A stretch of DNA of 51,841 nt from an uncultured bacterium (GCA_902775025.1 CACYKP010000003.1:1-51841), one strand, 5' to 3'; numbered from the stretch's first letter, positions 1-9,087 are shown. A program made the numbers and translations. The notes: generated by a model not told the origin, from the sequence alone.

Positions 1-12
1 TGGGTATCAAAT

Positions 13-614
13 TTAATAACAAATAATTGAGTATTCACAGGGATAAATACTATCAGTATTTTCTTTGCACTCTTGTTTTTTTGCTGCCGATTCATAAGAA
101 TCGATTTTATTTGAGATATCTGAAAGTCGTTTTTTAAATTCTTGCTCTAACTCTTGCTTGAAAGGTAAGACAACTTCTTCTTTGTGTCTTAAATCAATGT
201 AAACAAAGGTTACATCATCTGTCTTAAAAAAATCTTTTACACAAAGAGTATAAATCATTGTTTGAAAATCGTATTTTGCGTTTTTCGGAGCAGAACCGGT
301 TTTATAATCAAGAATGTAATATTTATTCCCATTTTTAACCAAAGCATCAATTCTTCCGCCAAAGAAATGATTACCGATTTTTACTGCAAGATTATATTCT
401 GTATTAATAACATCATATCCAAAGTATTTTGAGGATTTTAGTTCGTTCCAGACTTCAAGTTCTTTAGGAGAAAGTGATTTTTCCATCTTATCAATATTTT
501 CACCTTTTAGTCATCATTAACTGGCATTTGAATATCTTGCAAGTACCGAAAATCGAACTTACGTGGACATTCTTGAAAAGTTTTTAGCATATTTGGTGAT
601 AATTGTTGATACAT
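13..614 (-). pseudogene. PD-(D/E)XK nuclease family gene, frameshifted
   Basis: Two reading frames together make one small RecB/Cas4-type nuclease domain. The first starts at ATG 614 (GGGGAAG ribosome site 5 bases upstream), reads MYQQLSPNMLKTFQECPRKF and continues to a TAA at 507-509 after 35 residues. The next frame carries the rest of the domain to position 13. It has the GGRIDALV and ILDYKTG motifs (metal-binding Asp and the D-x-K pair), a Gln in DFQTMIY, and a C-terminal PCEYSIIC. The Cys in ECPRKF plus three C-terminal Cys match the four-Cys iron-sulfur pattern of AddB/Cas4-like nucleases. Adding one T near 508 would join the frames, although a somewhat larger deletion is also possible because related proteins usually have more residues here. 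The downstream frame alone could start at ATG 486 but has no good ribosome site. Read as a decayed or frameshifted nuclease gene. Confidence 0.75.
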
Positions 615-686
615 TAATTCTTCCCCAAAACCTTCCTCTATGGCTGTTTAAGATAACGACAAAAAAATCAAAATTTGCTTAATGTT

Positions 687-748
687 GGTGGGTTCGCCAT
701 TTCACGACAATATATCTTAAATAACGATTATTGAAGGCTTAACCCACC
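687..748. repeat. imperfect palindromic repeat (GGTGGGTT ... AACCCACC)
   Basis: GGTGGGTT at 687-694 is the exact reverse complement of AACCCACC at 741-748, in the 226-base gap between the nuclease pseudogene and the PfkB gene. The GTGGGTT/AACCCACCCTACG wording resembles small palindromic repeats scattered in many bacterial genomes. No gene is visible in the gap. Confidence 0.45.
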
Positions 749-791
749 CTACGGTGTTCATTTGCTTCAGGGATAATTTTGATTTTTGTTG

Positions 792-815
792 TAGGGTGCA
801 ATTCTTTGCACCCTA
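792..815 (-). terminator. hairpin 3' of the PfkB gene, possible terminator
   Basis: TAGGGTGCAA (792-801), loop TTCT, then TTGCACCCTA (806-815) is a perfect 10-bp stem lying 26 bases after the stop of the minus-strand PfkB kinase gene. It lacks a strong U-run, so termination is only probable. It could equally be a dispersed palindromic repeat. Confidence 0.4.
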
Positions 816-840
816 TATATATTTAGCCCTATTTAATCCT

Positions 841-1884
841 CTAGCATTCCAGATATGTGTAATCAGGTTTGTCTTTCAGTCTTTTTTCGATTTCTTCGAA
901 GGTTAGTAAACCGTCTGTAGCTCCAAATTCTGAAACAACGCTTGCAGAGTTTACTGAACCGTACATCAATGATAAACCGATATTGAGGTCGGTTCTGTTT
1001 AATGCTCCGCAGAAAGTTGAAGCAAAAGCATCGCCTGCCCCAAGAGTTGATACAACAGGTGATGGGAATGTCGGGCAGAAATAGTACTTCTTTCCGTCGA
1101 AAGCATAAGCTCCTTTAGAGCCGTCTGTTATTACAATTACCTGATATTCCTGAACTTTCATTGTTTTAAGCATCTTTTTAATATCAGGGTGAACAAGTTC
1201 ATGAGAAAATTTTTCTGTTTTGGTATCAGGTCTTACTTGGATTCCTGTTGCCATTATTGCTTCTTCTTTATTCATAACAACGACGTGAGCATATTTAAGG
1301 ATTTTATCCAAATGTTTATGCCCTTTTTTAAGGCTTGTTGTTCCTGCGTTAAAGCAAATACTTAAATCGTGCTTGTGTGCATAGTCAACAAGAGGTTCAA
1401 TAACAGCATTTGATTCTCCGTTTAGTGGTGCGACATAGATAAAATCAGCATCTTTTATTACGTCAAAATCAATTTCTTCTTTCTTAATTTTAGCATTTGC
1501 ACCACGGTGAGCTAATACTGTTCTGTCCCCTTGGAAACTTACTAAAATTATAGAAAAACCTGTTGAAACATCTTTCTTTTGAATAATATGTTTAAGGTTT
1601 ACTTTATGTTTTTTAAAGAAGTGCATGATACCTTCCGAATAGATATCATCACCTATTTTAAAAATAGCGGTTGTATCAAACCCAAGGTTCGCAAAGTTAC
1701 ATGCTGTATTAACTCCGCCTCCGCCAACTCTTGATGAAAATGATGATATATCAATCTTTGAACCATAAGGATAACTCATAAAATCTCTGTTGTGGTCTTT
1801 TGTACATACTGAAACTATATTAGCTTCATCACACTCTACAAAAACATCTACTGTTGCACTTCCGATAGTTATAATTTTTGCCAT
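841..1884 (-). CDS. PfkB-family carbohydrate/nucleoside kinase
   Basis: A 347-residue cytoplasmic sugar or nucleoside kinase of the ribokinase/PfkB family, which phosphorylates a sugar-type hydroxyl with ATP. The N-terminal strand IITIGSATVDVFVE, the first signature around RVGGGGVNTACNFANLG and the second signature TLGAGDAFAS (about residue 280, with the catalytic Asp and the GAGD anion hole) are all intact. Length is normal for the family. The start is supported by a strong AGGAGG site (from ATCAGGAGGAATTAG) just upstream of ATG 1884. The true substrate (ribose, adenosine, fructose-type sugar) cannot be read from the sequence. It stands alone, with a hairpin after its stop. Confidence 0.9.
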   Translation of the reverse strand: MAKIITIGSATVDVFVECDEANIVSVCTKDHNRDFMSYPYGSKIDISSFSSRVGGGGVNTACNFANLGFDTTAIFKIGDDIYSEGIMHFFKKHKVNLKHIIQKKDVSTGFSIILVSFQGDRTVLAHRGANAKIKKEEIDFDVIKDADFIYVAPLNGESNAVIEPLVDYAHKHDLSICFNAGTTSLKKGHKHLDKILKYAHVVVMNKEEAIMATGIQVRPDTKTEKFSHELVHPDIKKMLKTMKVQEYQVIVITDGSKGAYAFDGKKYYFCPTFPSPVVSTLGAGDAFASTFCGALNRTDLNIGLSLMYGSVNSASVVSEFGATDGLLTFEEIEKRLKDKPDYTYLEC

Positions 1885-2007
1885 TCTAATTCCTCCTGAT
1901 AAAATAATTTTAACATAATTTTATGTAAATCTTTGTAAATAAAATAGCAAAAAATATTTTTAGAGGGTTATAACAAAAATATAAGGAACAAAAGGAGTAT
2001 ATTATAA

Positions 2008-2418
2008 ATGGATTTAAGAATAAACGGAATCGGATTCCAAGGTAAAAAAGAAGTTATATACGGACTTACAAAAGCCGCACAAAATGCAAGAGAGTATGAA
2101 ACAAATCAAACTGCTTATTTGGCTTCACGCATACAAATGAGAAAATCCGAGGAACAAGCATATAAAAAAGGAATGATGAATGCATATTTTGATATGGCTA
2201 CTCATGATTTAGATTATATAAAAGTTGTGAAAAATCCTCCGGCAAAAGATTTAAAATTAATTAAAAAAATTCTTGCACCATTTCAAACAGAACATGGAAC
2301 AGTCGAACCTATGAAGATTTTTACATCAGCAATAAATGATGTTGTGAATGCTTCACACACTTCTAAATCGGTCATTAGAACATTGACTGCAGAATTACTG
2401 AGCAAGCTAAAATCATAA
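2008..2418 (+). CDS. hypothetical protein, 136 aa
   Basis: I do not recognise this protein. It is a soluble, mostly helical, Lys-rich 136-residue product without a signal peptide or membrane segment. The start is supported by AAAGGAG ten bases upstream of ATG 2008. Its last codons overlap the 3' end of the convergent rsmI gene by six bases (2413-2418), so the two genes share a very tight tail-to-tail junction. It may be lineage-restricted. Confidence 0.65.
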   Translation: MDLRINGIGFQGKKEVIYGLTKAAQNAREYETNQTAYLASRIQMRKSEEQAYKKGMMNAYFDMATHDLDYIKVVKNPPAKDLKLIKKILAPFQTEHGTVEPMKIFTSAINDVVNASHTSKSVIRTLTAELLSKLKS

Positions 2419-3222
2419 TTCCAAACTTCGTTTGTAAACTTCATTTTTATTGAGATTAAATAGTGTAGAAAGGATTACGGAAATTTCTTTATCTCTGAAT
2501 CCTTTTTGTTTTAGCTCTTTTATTTTATAATCTAATTGTTTGTCTTGAGCGTTTTCGTCTGCATAAACCATACAGACAATCTCACCTTTTATTCCGTCTT
2601 TAAAGTGGTTTAAAACATCTTGAATTGTTCCGACTTTCACTTCTTCAAAAAGTTTTGAAAGCTCTCGTCCTAAAGCTATTTTTATATCCCCTCTTGCCTC
2701 TTTAATAACCGAAAGAGTTTTTAGTATTCTTTCCGGTGAATCATAGAATACAAGGTTATCTGAGATGTGTTTTTGTGCAATTTCTTTGATTTGCCCTTCA
2801 CTTCTTGGGATAAATCCGATAAATGTAAATTCTTCGCTTTCTCTTGGAATTTGAGATAGAAATGTAGTTACAGCACAAGCTCCCGGGAGTGAAGTTACAG
2901 AAAACCCATTTTTGACAAGTTCTTCTATTATTACCCCGCCGGGATCACAAATCATAGGGGTTCCCGCATCAGACACAAGCGCAATCTTTTTCCCTGATTT
3001 TAGCTCTGATAAGAAAAAATCAACCCTTTCACGTTCGTTGTACTTATGGTATGAGATACATTTAGTTCTTATATCATAGTGATTAAGCATTTTTTGAGTT
3101 GTTCTTGTATCCTCGCAGGCAATAAAATCAACATTTTTAAGTATGTCGATTGCTCTAAGTGTAATATCCTGAATATTTCCAATCGGAGTCGGAATTACAT
3201 AAAAATCAAATTCTCTTACCAT
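2413..3222 (-). CDS. rsmI: 16S rRNA (cytidine-2'-O)-methyltransferase RsmI
   Basis: RsmI methylates the ribose of C1402 in 16S rRNA using S-adenosylmethionine. The YVIPTPIGNIQDITLRAI start, the ACEDTRTTQKMLNHY segment, SDAGTPMICDPG and SLPGACA are all diagnostic of the tetrapyrrole-methylase-fold family. I favour the start at ATG 3222 (MVREFDFYV, 269 aa) over the in-frame ATG 3252. AAGGA lies seven bases before 3222 and overlaps the stop of the upstream gene, whereas 3252 has no ribosome site and would extend the protein by ten non-conserved residues. It follows the small membrane protein gene by four bases, so the two are probably translationally coupled. Confidence 0.95.
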   Translation of the reverse strand: MVREFDFYVIPTPIGNIQDITLRAIDILKNVDFIACEDTRTTQKMLNHYDIRTKCISYHKYNERERVDFFLSELKSGKKIALVSDAGTPMICDPGGVIIEELVKNGFSVTSLPGACAVTTFLSQIPRESEEFTFIGFIPRSEGQIKEIAQKHISDNLVFYDSPERILKTLSVIKEARGDIKIALGRELSKLFEEVKVGTIQDVLNHFKDGIKGEIVCMVYADENAQDKQLDYKIKELKQKGFRDKEISVILSTLFNLNKNEVYKRSLEL

Positions 3223-3226
3223 AGAT

Positions 3227-3664
3227 TTATCCTTGCCAATGAGTTTTATCAATAAATGTTTTTACGGCTTCGGTTAAATCACTCGGAGCATCGAGCGGCT
3301 TCTCTCCTTCAGGAGGAGTAAGCTCATTAGAGAAAAATCCGTTACGAAATTTGTTGTATAAACTTAATGTTCCGTATAAAAATATTGAAGTTCCGGCAAC
3401 ACATAACATAGCTATAATAAATTTTTTAGCAAGCTTTTTTTTGCTTACAGGTTCTTTGAATGGTGTTTCCAAATTTTCTTTATTATTTGAAACAATTACA
3501 TCTTCTGCTTTGTTAGCAGAATTTTGGTTTAATTCTTCTACTGCATTTTGAACTTCTTCGTATGAATTTTGTTCAGGAGGTTCAATATTCGCTTCCTGTT
3601 CATTTATTGCAAGAACAGGAAGTGATAGTGAACATATTATTAAAAATGCAAAAAGTTTATTCAT
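3227..3664 (-). CDS. small exported/membrane-anchored protein, 145 aa
   Basis: Not a family I recognise. The N-terminus MNKLFAFLIICSLSLPVLA is a typical signal peptide with a predicted cut after VLA. An acidic, Asn/Glu-rich stretch of about 55 residues follows, then a Lys cluster (KKKLAKK) and one membrane helix (about residues 80-102, IIAMLCVAGTSIFLYGTL), and a short polar tail. It sits 17 bases after the RNase E/G gene and 4 bases before rsmI on the same strand, so it is probably co-transcribed with both. A role at the envelope is inferred only from topology. Confidence 0.7.
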   Translation of the reverse strand: MNKLFAFLIICSLSLPVLAINEQEANIEPPEQNSYEEVQNAVEELNQNSANKAEDVIVSNNKENLETPFKEPVSKKKLAKKFIIAMLCVAGTSIFLYGTLSLYNKFRNGFFSNELTPPEGEKPLDAPSDLTEAVKTFIDKTHWQG

Positions 3665-3681
3665 TTTGCTATCCTTATTTG

Positions 3682-5466
3682 TTAAGCTTCTTTAGTTTTA
3701 GCAGCCTTCTTACTGCTTTTTGCAGTTCCTCTGTTAGGTCTGCGTGAACGCTTTGGAGCAGGCTTCTTTTCTTCTGTACCACTTACTGACTCTGCAGGTT
3801 TAGTTTCTGTTTGATTTTCTTTTATCTCTTCGTTATGTGTTTCTTCTACTTTTTTTCTGCCTCTTTTTGCGGCTGCTTTAGGTACAACGGGTTTTATTTC
3901 AGATTCAGCATTGATAACAGTTGATGCGATTTCTTCTGTTTTTACATCCGCTTCTTGAATTTTCTTGCGTCCTCTGCCTCTGCCCTTTGCAGCTTTAGCT
4001 TGTTTTTCTTCTTTGATTTCTTGTACTTCTGTTTGAGCAGTTATCGCAGGACTTTCAATCTGTTCAATTTTTGGTTCTTGAATTTGAGTAGTTTCTTTTA
4101 TTTCCTCTTGTTGTTTATTGTTTTGGTTATTGTCATTTCCGTTTTTGTTATTGTTGAACTTGTTATTTGAAAATTTCTTTTTATCGTTCATCGGAAGCTT
4201 AATTTTTGCAGCTTTCGCTCTGTATTCACCTTCAGCCGTAGAAGATGCGAATTTCAAATCCTCCATAATGTAACCGTTTCCTTGGCAATGAGGACAACGT
4301 TTTGCGAATATTTCACTTATTGCTTGACCTTGTCTGTGGCGAGTCATTTCAACAAGTCCTAAATCTGACAATTGACCTACTTGCGGTTTAGCTTTGTCAT
4401 CTTCCATTGCAAGTTCAAGCTCTTCCATCATGGTTAATTTATCAATACGGTTTGTCATGTCAATAAAGTCTATAATAATCATGCCGCCGATGTTACGAAG
4501 TCTTAGCTGGCGTGCAATTTCGTGTACGGCTTCAATATTGGTTTTTAATATCGTTTCATCTTGAGTTGCGGAGTTTGTAAATTTACCGCTGTTAACATCG
4601 ATTACGGTTAAAGCCTCTGTTGTCTGTATAAACAAATAACCGCCGGACGGAAGATTAACCTTCATTTGAAGTGCAGCTTTAATCTCTTTATGAATATCCA
4701 TTGCAACAAGCAGTGGTTCAGAACCTTTGTACAATGTTACATTAATGTTTTTGTTCATGTGCCAGTTTTGAAGAAGGTTTTGAACTCTATTTAATGCAAA
4801 ACCCGTATCAACAATAATTTCTTGAGTTTCTTCGTTACAAGCTTCTCTTATTACTCTATAAAGCAAATCTTGATCGCGGTATAAAAGACTTGGCGGGTCC
4901 ATACTTTCAGCGGAAGTTACAATATTATTCCATTTTTCCAAAAGGATTTCCAAATCCTCTTGAATATCAGCTTCTGTTTGACCTTCTGCCTCTGTTCTTA
5001 CAATAATACCAACTCCAACCGGTTTAAGAAGGTTAACCAAGGATTTAAGTCTGGCTCTTTCTTTAGCGGAAGTGATTTTCTTACTTACATTAATCCCTGC
5101 TTCGTTTGGCATAAGCACCAAAAATCTTCCGGGGAGCGATATCTCAGTTGTTACACGAGGACCTTTGTGTCCTACAGGCTCTTTTACAACTTGTACAACA
5201 AGTTTTTGTTTCGGCTTTAATTTATCTTGAAGAGCGCCCTTTCCGCCGACATCTTGTGCGTGCAAAAAGCCCATTTTATCAGAACCTACATTTACAAATG
5301 CTGCTTCAATAGAAGGTAAAATGTTTTCTACTTGGCATAAGTAAACATCGCCTAAAATAATATCTCCTCTGTGTACGAAAAATTCCGCAACTTTACCATT
5401 TTCCATAACCGCAGCAATATTATCACGCTCGGCTATAACAATTTTGTTTGCTGTCGTTTCTTTCAT
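3682..5466 (-). CDS. rng: ribonuclease E/G family endoribonuclease
   Basis: A 594-residue single-strand-specific endoribonuclease acting in mRNA decay and rRNA processing. An S1 RNA-binding domain occupies about residues 36-120. Two acidic catalytic segments, LTVIDVNSGKFTN (about 288) and GGMIIIDFIDM (about 332), carry the metal-binding Asp residues. CPHCQGNGY (about 392) is the Zn-link that holds the dimer together. After about residue 430 the protein becomes a low-complexity tail with Asn/Lys and repeated basic blocks such as KGRGRGRKK, KRGRKK and PKRSRRPNRG. This resembles the basic tails of cyanobacterial RNase E, probably an RNA- or partner-binding region. It heads a run of three minus-strand genes. 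Confidence 0.92.
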   Translation of the reverse strand: MKETTANKIVIAERDNIAAVMENGKVAEFFVHRGDIILGDVYLCQVENILPSIEAAFVNVGSDKMGFLHAQDVGGKGALQDKLKPKQKLVVQVVKEPVGHKGPRVTTEISLPGRFLVLMPNEAGINVSKKITSAKERARLKSLVNLLKPVGVGIIVRTEAEGQTEADIQEDLEILLEKWNNIVTSAESMDPPSLLYRDQDLLYRVIREACNEETQEIIVDTGFALNRVQNLLQNWHMNKNINVTLYKGSEPLLVAMDIHKEIKAALQMKVNLPSGGYLFIQTTEALTVIDVNSGKFTNSATQDETILKTNIEAVHEIARQLRLRNIGGMIIIDFIDMTNRIDKLTMMEELELAMEDDKAKPQVGQLSDLGLVEMTRHRQGQAISEIFAKRCPHCQGNGYIMEDLKFASSTAEGEYRAKAAKIKLPMNDKKKFSNNKFNNNKNGNDNNQNNKQQEEIKETTQIQEPKIEQIESPAITAQTEVQEIKEEKQAKAAKGRGRGRKKIQEADVKTEEIASTVINAESEIKPVVPKAAAKRGRKKVEETHNEEIKENQTETKPAESVSGTEEKKPAPKRSRRPNRGTAKSSKKAAKTKEA

Positions 5467-5721
5467 TTTCTTTAATCCTTTACTACTGTCGTGTTTAATG
5501 TCAATTGTTTTGCACGACCTATTGCTATACTTTGATTTGAGGTATATGAACAGATTATTTTTTGTTAATCTATAAATCCTTATAAATTACTAAAATCTGC
5601 TATTTTATAAAACCTTTCTCATTTTCTTTAAATTTTAAATATAATCTAAAGAAAAACCATAACTTTATAATACAAAAATTTATCCTGTTTGTAAAGTAAA
5701 TGTAATAATGTGAATAGTCAT
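5467..5721. other. AT-rich non-coding gap upstream of the RNase E/G gene
   Basis: The 255 bases between the XRE gene's stop and the RNase E/G start hold no open frame that I can support. In E. coli the rne 5' leader mediates autoregulation, so a regulatory leader is possible here, but I see no clear hairpin. Confidence 0.3.
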
Positions 5722-5958
5722 TTATAATTCTATTTTTGAAACATCAATTAAGTCTAAAATAGTCATATCAAATGCTTTTGCAAGCTTTTCAAGTGTTTCT
5801 ACGGTAGGGGATACTGTTTTTCTTTCTATGTAACCAATAGTATTTTTGTTTAAATCAGCATACTCAGCTAATTTTTCTTGAGACCAGTTTCTTTTTATTC
5901 TCTCGAATTTAATTCTTAAGCATATTTTACTATTTAATTCACTTATTTCTTTACTCAT
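5722..5958 (-). CDS. XRE-family HTH transcriptional regulator, 78 aa
   Basis: A small DNA-binding protein that is almost entirely one Cro/C1-type helix-turn-helix domain. RIKRNWSQEKLAEYADLNKNT gives helices 1-3, followed by TIGYIERKTVSPTVETLEKLAKAFDM, the standard helix 4-5 signature. The size matches minimal controller proteins of restriction or plasmid modules. It is divergent from a 68-aa gene, and a 16-base palindrome lies just upstream of its start, which suggests autorepression. Its target genes beyond that are unknown. Confidence 0.85.
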   Translation of the reverse strand: MSKEISELNSKICLRIKFERIKRNWSQEKLAEYADLNKNTIGYIERKTVSPTVETLEKLAKAFDMTILDLIDVSKIEL

Positions 5959-5961
5959 AAT

Positions 5962-5977
5962 ACCTAATATGTTAGGT
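5962..5977. promoter_or_regulatory. palindromic operator ACCTAATATGTTAGGT
   Basis: A perfect 6-bp inverted repeat (ACCTAA/TTAGGT, 4-base spacer) begins 4 bases upstream of the XRE regulator's start codon and 3 bases before the -35 box of the divergent promoter. Position and symmetry fit the operator of the adjacent HTH protein. Direct ACCTAAT repeats also occur upstream of the distant Fic gene. Confidence 0.55.
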
Positions 5978-5979
5978 TA

Positions 5980-6008
5980 TTGACATATAATTTTCAATAT
6001 AATATCAT
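5980..6008 (+). promoter_or_regulatory. sigma70-type promoter for the 68-aa gene
   Basis: TTGACA at 5980-5985 and TATCAT at 6003-6008 are separated by 17 bases, pointing to the gene starting at 6049. The palindrome at 5962-5977 abuts its -35 box, so the XRE protein could control both directions. Confidence 0.55.
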
Positions 6009-6048
6009 GGGTTAAAAGAATAATACATTAGTTTAATTGAAGGTTAAA

Positions 6049-6255
6049 ATGGAAGAAAAAATTGAAAACCAAATAAATGCAATCGGTGCAAAAATAGATA
6101 TAATAGAATCGATTACAAATGCACTATTATCAAGTCTTTGCGGAGAAAGTAATTTGACAGAAAAAGATGCTTATTCCTTTGCGTATTTATTAGAAAATAA
6201 GATTAAAGATTTAAAATTAAGACAAGAAAAATTGACAAAAGAATTGAATATATAA
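6049..6255 (+). CDS. small coiled-coil protein, 68 aa
   Basis: Unrecognised small protein made of two amphipathic helices (IENQINAIGAKIDIIESITN and LENKIKDLKLRQEKLTKEL), likely a coiled coil. ATG 6049 with AAGG five bases upstream is a better start than the in-frame TTG at 6037. It is divergent from the XRE gene and shares its control region, so it may be the regulated partner of that repressor. No toxin or antitoxin family is recognisable. Confidence 0.55.
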   Translation: MEEKIENQINAIGAKIDIIESITNALLSSLCGESNLTEKDAYSFAYLLENKIKDLKLRQEKLTKELNI

Positions 6256-6285
6256 AGTTATTATCAGGTAAAATCTGACATATTT

Positions 6286-8895
6286 CTACATCTCATTTAA
6301 CTTTTCGTCTAAAAATCTAATTCTTGTAATCTCAAATATTTGGTTAGGATTAATTAGTTTCATCAAATCATCTGCTCTAAGAGCCGGAATATCCGAACCT
6401 TGTCCGACTTTTAGATGAATATATAAACTCTCATTTTCAAACCTATATGAGCCAATTGATTTTTTAACATCAACAATTTTTTCTACCCCTTTTTTATTTT
6501 TCTTTGTGATAATTATTTGAGGAGAAGAAAGTAGTTTATCGACTTCTGTGATAAATTTATTGTCAGGTATAACCTGACCTACAGGGTTTAATTTTTCTTC
6601 TGTGTTATGTATTTGTTTTTTATATGGCGTGATTTTGTATTCAGCCCATTGTGCTTCTATATCAACTGCCGCTGCGTATCTTTCAACAGGTTTAATATTA
6701 ATAACTTTTGCTCCTTCTGGCAATTTTGAGTTTATTAAATCCATCAAATCTTTTTCTGAAATATTGTCATATATTTCTATATCAACAAGCTCTCCTTCGC
6801 TTTCGGCAAACAAAGGAAGTGCAATTCCCATTGAAACCTTCATCGTAGGATTAAAACCGAGTGTATAAACCATATTTAAGCCTGTTCTTGCGAGGCACTT
6901 ATGGAAAGTATTCTGCCAATCGAGATGAGAAAAATACCTGAGTAATCCTTTTTTTGTTATTTTTAATCTGTATCGATAAACAGGAATACTCATATCGACA
7001 TTTGCCCTTGTCGGATCTATAGGCTTAACATCAAGTACGTGTTGAGCCGCTTCTGATGCCTTATAAGGTTTTGCTAATACTTTTTTGGTTTTTAAAGAAG
7101 AACAGACACCACAATTTACGCAATTATGCTCGCAAGTTTTTTGTAAATTAAATTCATTTCCTTGCATCATTGCAAGTTCGTATTCTTTCTGTAGCCACTC
7201 TTTTGAAAGTCCTACATTTACAAAATCCCAAGGCAATATATTTTCTAAATTGTATTCTTTCTGCGCAAGTTTTGATAGTGAAAATCCGCATTCCTCTGCC
7301 GTTTCTGCCCATACGTCTTTGTTAAAATACTCGCCCCAAGCATCTAAGTAACACCCTTTTTTATAAAGTGAATAAATATAATTACAAAGAGAAGTATCAC
7401 CTCTTGTTAAAACAGCCTCTATTTGAGAAACAGAGCTTTCGTGATAATTGATTTTCAATCCTTTTATGTGTTTTGTTTTTTCTTTTAAGTACCTGATATG
7501 TTCTGAAACTACATTCAAATCCATTTGTCCGCACCATTGAAAAGGTGTAAACGGTTTTGGCACAAAAATTGATACTGTACAAGTTAATTCAAGACCGTAA
7601 TTTAAACCTAATTCTTGTTTTATTTGCTTAGCACGATATTTAATTTTTCCAAGAAGCTCCGCCATCTCATCCATATCCTGCATTGTTTCAGTAGGAAGTC
7701 CAGCTATAAAATAAAATTTAATCTTCCCCCAACCGTTTTTATAAAGGGTTAAAACTGCATCTAGAATTTGTTCCTCAGATATATTTTTTTTAATAACATT
7801 TCTAAGTCTTTGACTTCCTGCTTCAGGTGCGAGCGTCATGCCTGATTTGCGTACTGATTGCATTAAATTTGCAAGTTCTAAATTAAATCCGTCTATTCTT
7901 TGACTCGGAAGTGATACGTTAATTTTACGTTTGTTAAAATCAACTGATAATTCTTTTATAACTTCGTTAATATTGACATAGTCGTTTGAGGATAAAGAAA
8001 GCAGTGAGTATTCATCATATCCTGTGTTGTTAACCAATTCTTTTGTAATTTTAATTATATCTTCCGCTTCACGTTCTCTTATAGGTAATGTAACATGCCC
8101 CGGCTGGCAGAAACGGCACATTCTTCCGCACCCTCTTCGAATTTCAACTATAGCTCTATCATGAACGGAACTTGAAAATGGTATCGGATAAGCTGTTGAT
8201 GCATTTTCTAAATTTAAATAAGCTATTCGCTTATTTACCTTTTTATTAATTCCTTTCCCCCAACACCCTTCAATATTACATAAGTCTTCAATTATCTGTT
8301 TGCGGTTTTTCCCTTCTAATTTACCCTTTTCCAAGATTTCGCAAACCTCAACCATCATATCTTCGCCATCACCAATACAAAAGACATCAATAAAATCACT
8401 TAGCGGAAGCGGGTTAAAAGCACAAGGCCCGCCTGCAAAAACAATGGGTTCATTTTCTTTTCGCTCACTATTTTTTACACCTACACCCGACATTTCAAGC
8501 ATTTTTAACACAGTAGGATATGAAAGTTCGTATTGAAGCGAAAAACCTATTCCATCAAAGTCTTTCAGCGTTCTTTTTGACTCTACGCCATATAAGAATT
8601 CTGGCTTAAAATCAGGTTCGGGAGCATAGGCTCTATCAGCCAGAAAGGGGTAAATATATTTTGATTTTTCTGTTTCATTTGTAACCTGACGTTTATACGA
8701 GTTTACTCTATCGTAAATAATTCTCACGCCCAAGTTACTTATACCGATTTCATACTTATCAGGAAAAACAAACGCAAACTTTACGGATGAACTGTTCCAA
8801 TCTTTGTTGTAGGATAAAAACTCTCCGCCTACATATTGATACGGTTTTGTTGCATTAAATAAAGCATCGTGCTGATTTCTGAAAAAACAAGTCAT
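6286..8895 (-). CDS. TIGR03960-type B12-binding/radical SAM protein fused to a DUF2344 domain
   Basis: An 869-residue iron-sulfur enzyme. An N-terminal B12-binding-like region (about 40-220) precedes the radical SAM core with RGCGRMCRFCQPG (CxxxCxxC, about residue 255). The C-terminal part from about residue 650 (YRLKITKKGLLRYFSHLDWQ) is the DUF2344/TIGR03936 domain. In many Clostridia these are two neighbouring genes beside RNase G (rng) and rplU/rpmA. Here they are fused and lie two small genes away from the RNase E/G gene, preserving that old linkage. The substrate is unknown; the neighbourhood suggests an RNA- or ribosome-related modification. Four extra Cys around residue 585 (CEHNCVNCGVC) could bind a second cluster. 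Confidence 0.9.
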   Translation of the reverse strand: MTCFFRNQHDALFNATKPYQYVGGEFLSYNKDWNSSSVKFAFVFPDKYEIGISNLGVRIIYDRVNSYKRQVTNETEKSKYIYPFLADRAYAPEPDFKPEFLYGVESKRTLKDFDGIGFSLQYELSYPTVLKMLEMSGVGVKNSERKENEPIVFAGGPCAFNPLPLSDFIDVFCIGDGEDMMVEVCEILEKGKLEGKNRKQIIEDLCNIEGCWGKGINKKVNKRIAYLNLENASTAYPIPFSSSVHDRAIVEIRRGCGRMCRFCQPGHVTLPIREREAEDIIKITKELVNNTGYDEYSLLSLSSNDYVNINEVIKELSVDFNKRKINVSLPSQRIDGFNLELANLMQSVRKSGMTLAPEAGSQRLRNVIKKNISEEQILDAVLTLYKNGWGKIKFYFIAGLPTETMQDMDEMAELLGKIKYRAKQIKQELGLNYGLELTCTVSIFVPKPFTPFQWCGQMDLNVVSEHIRYLKEKTKHIKGLKINYHESSVSQIEAVLTRGDTSLCNYIYSLYKKGCYLDAWGEYFNKDVWAETAEECGFSLSKLAQKEYNLENILPWDFVNVGLSKEWLQKEYELAMMQGNEFNLQKTCEHNCVNCGVCSSLKTKKVLAKPYKASEAAQHVLDVKPIDPTRANVDMSIPVYRYRLKITKKGLLRYFSHLDWQNTFHKCLARTGLNMVYTLGFNPTMKVSMGIALPLFAESEGELVDIEIYDNISEKDLMDLINSKLPEGAKVINIKPVERYAAAVDIEAQWAEYKITPYKKQIHNTEEKLNPVGQVIPDNKFITEVDKLLSSPQIIITKKNKKGVEKIVDVKKSIGSYRFENESLYIHLKVGQGSDIPALRADDLMKLINPNQIFEITRIRFLDEKLNEM

Positions 8896-9087
8896 ATATT
8901 AATGATACAACCCTAAAGATTTTGCAATTGTAAACTTTTGTAACAAATTAAATAAAATGTGAAATTTATCAGTTCGAACATACTTTATATATATGTAAGA
9001 CATAAATAATACGAAACACATAACACAACCTTTCATACAACCTACACACTAACCTTCTACACATGAGGAATTATTAAAAAAAATTCC

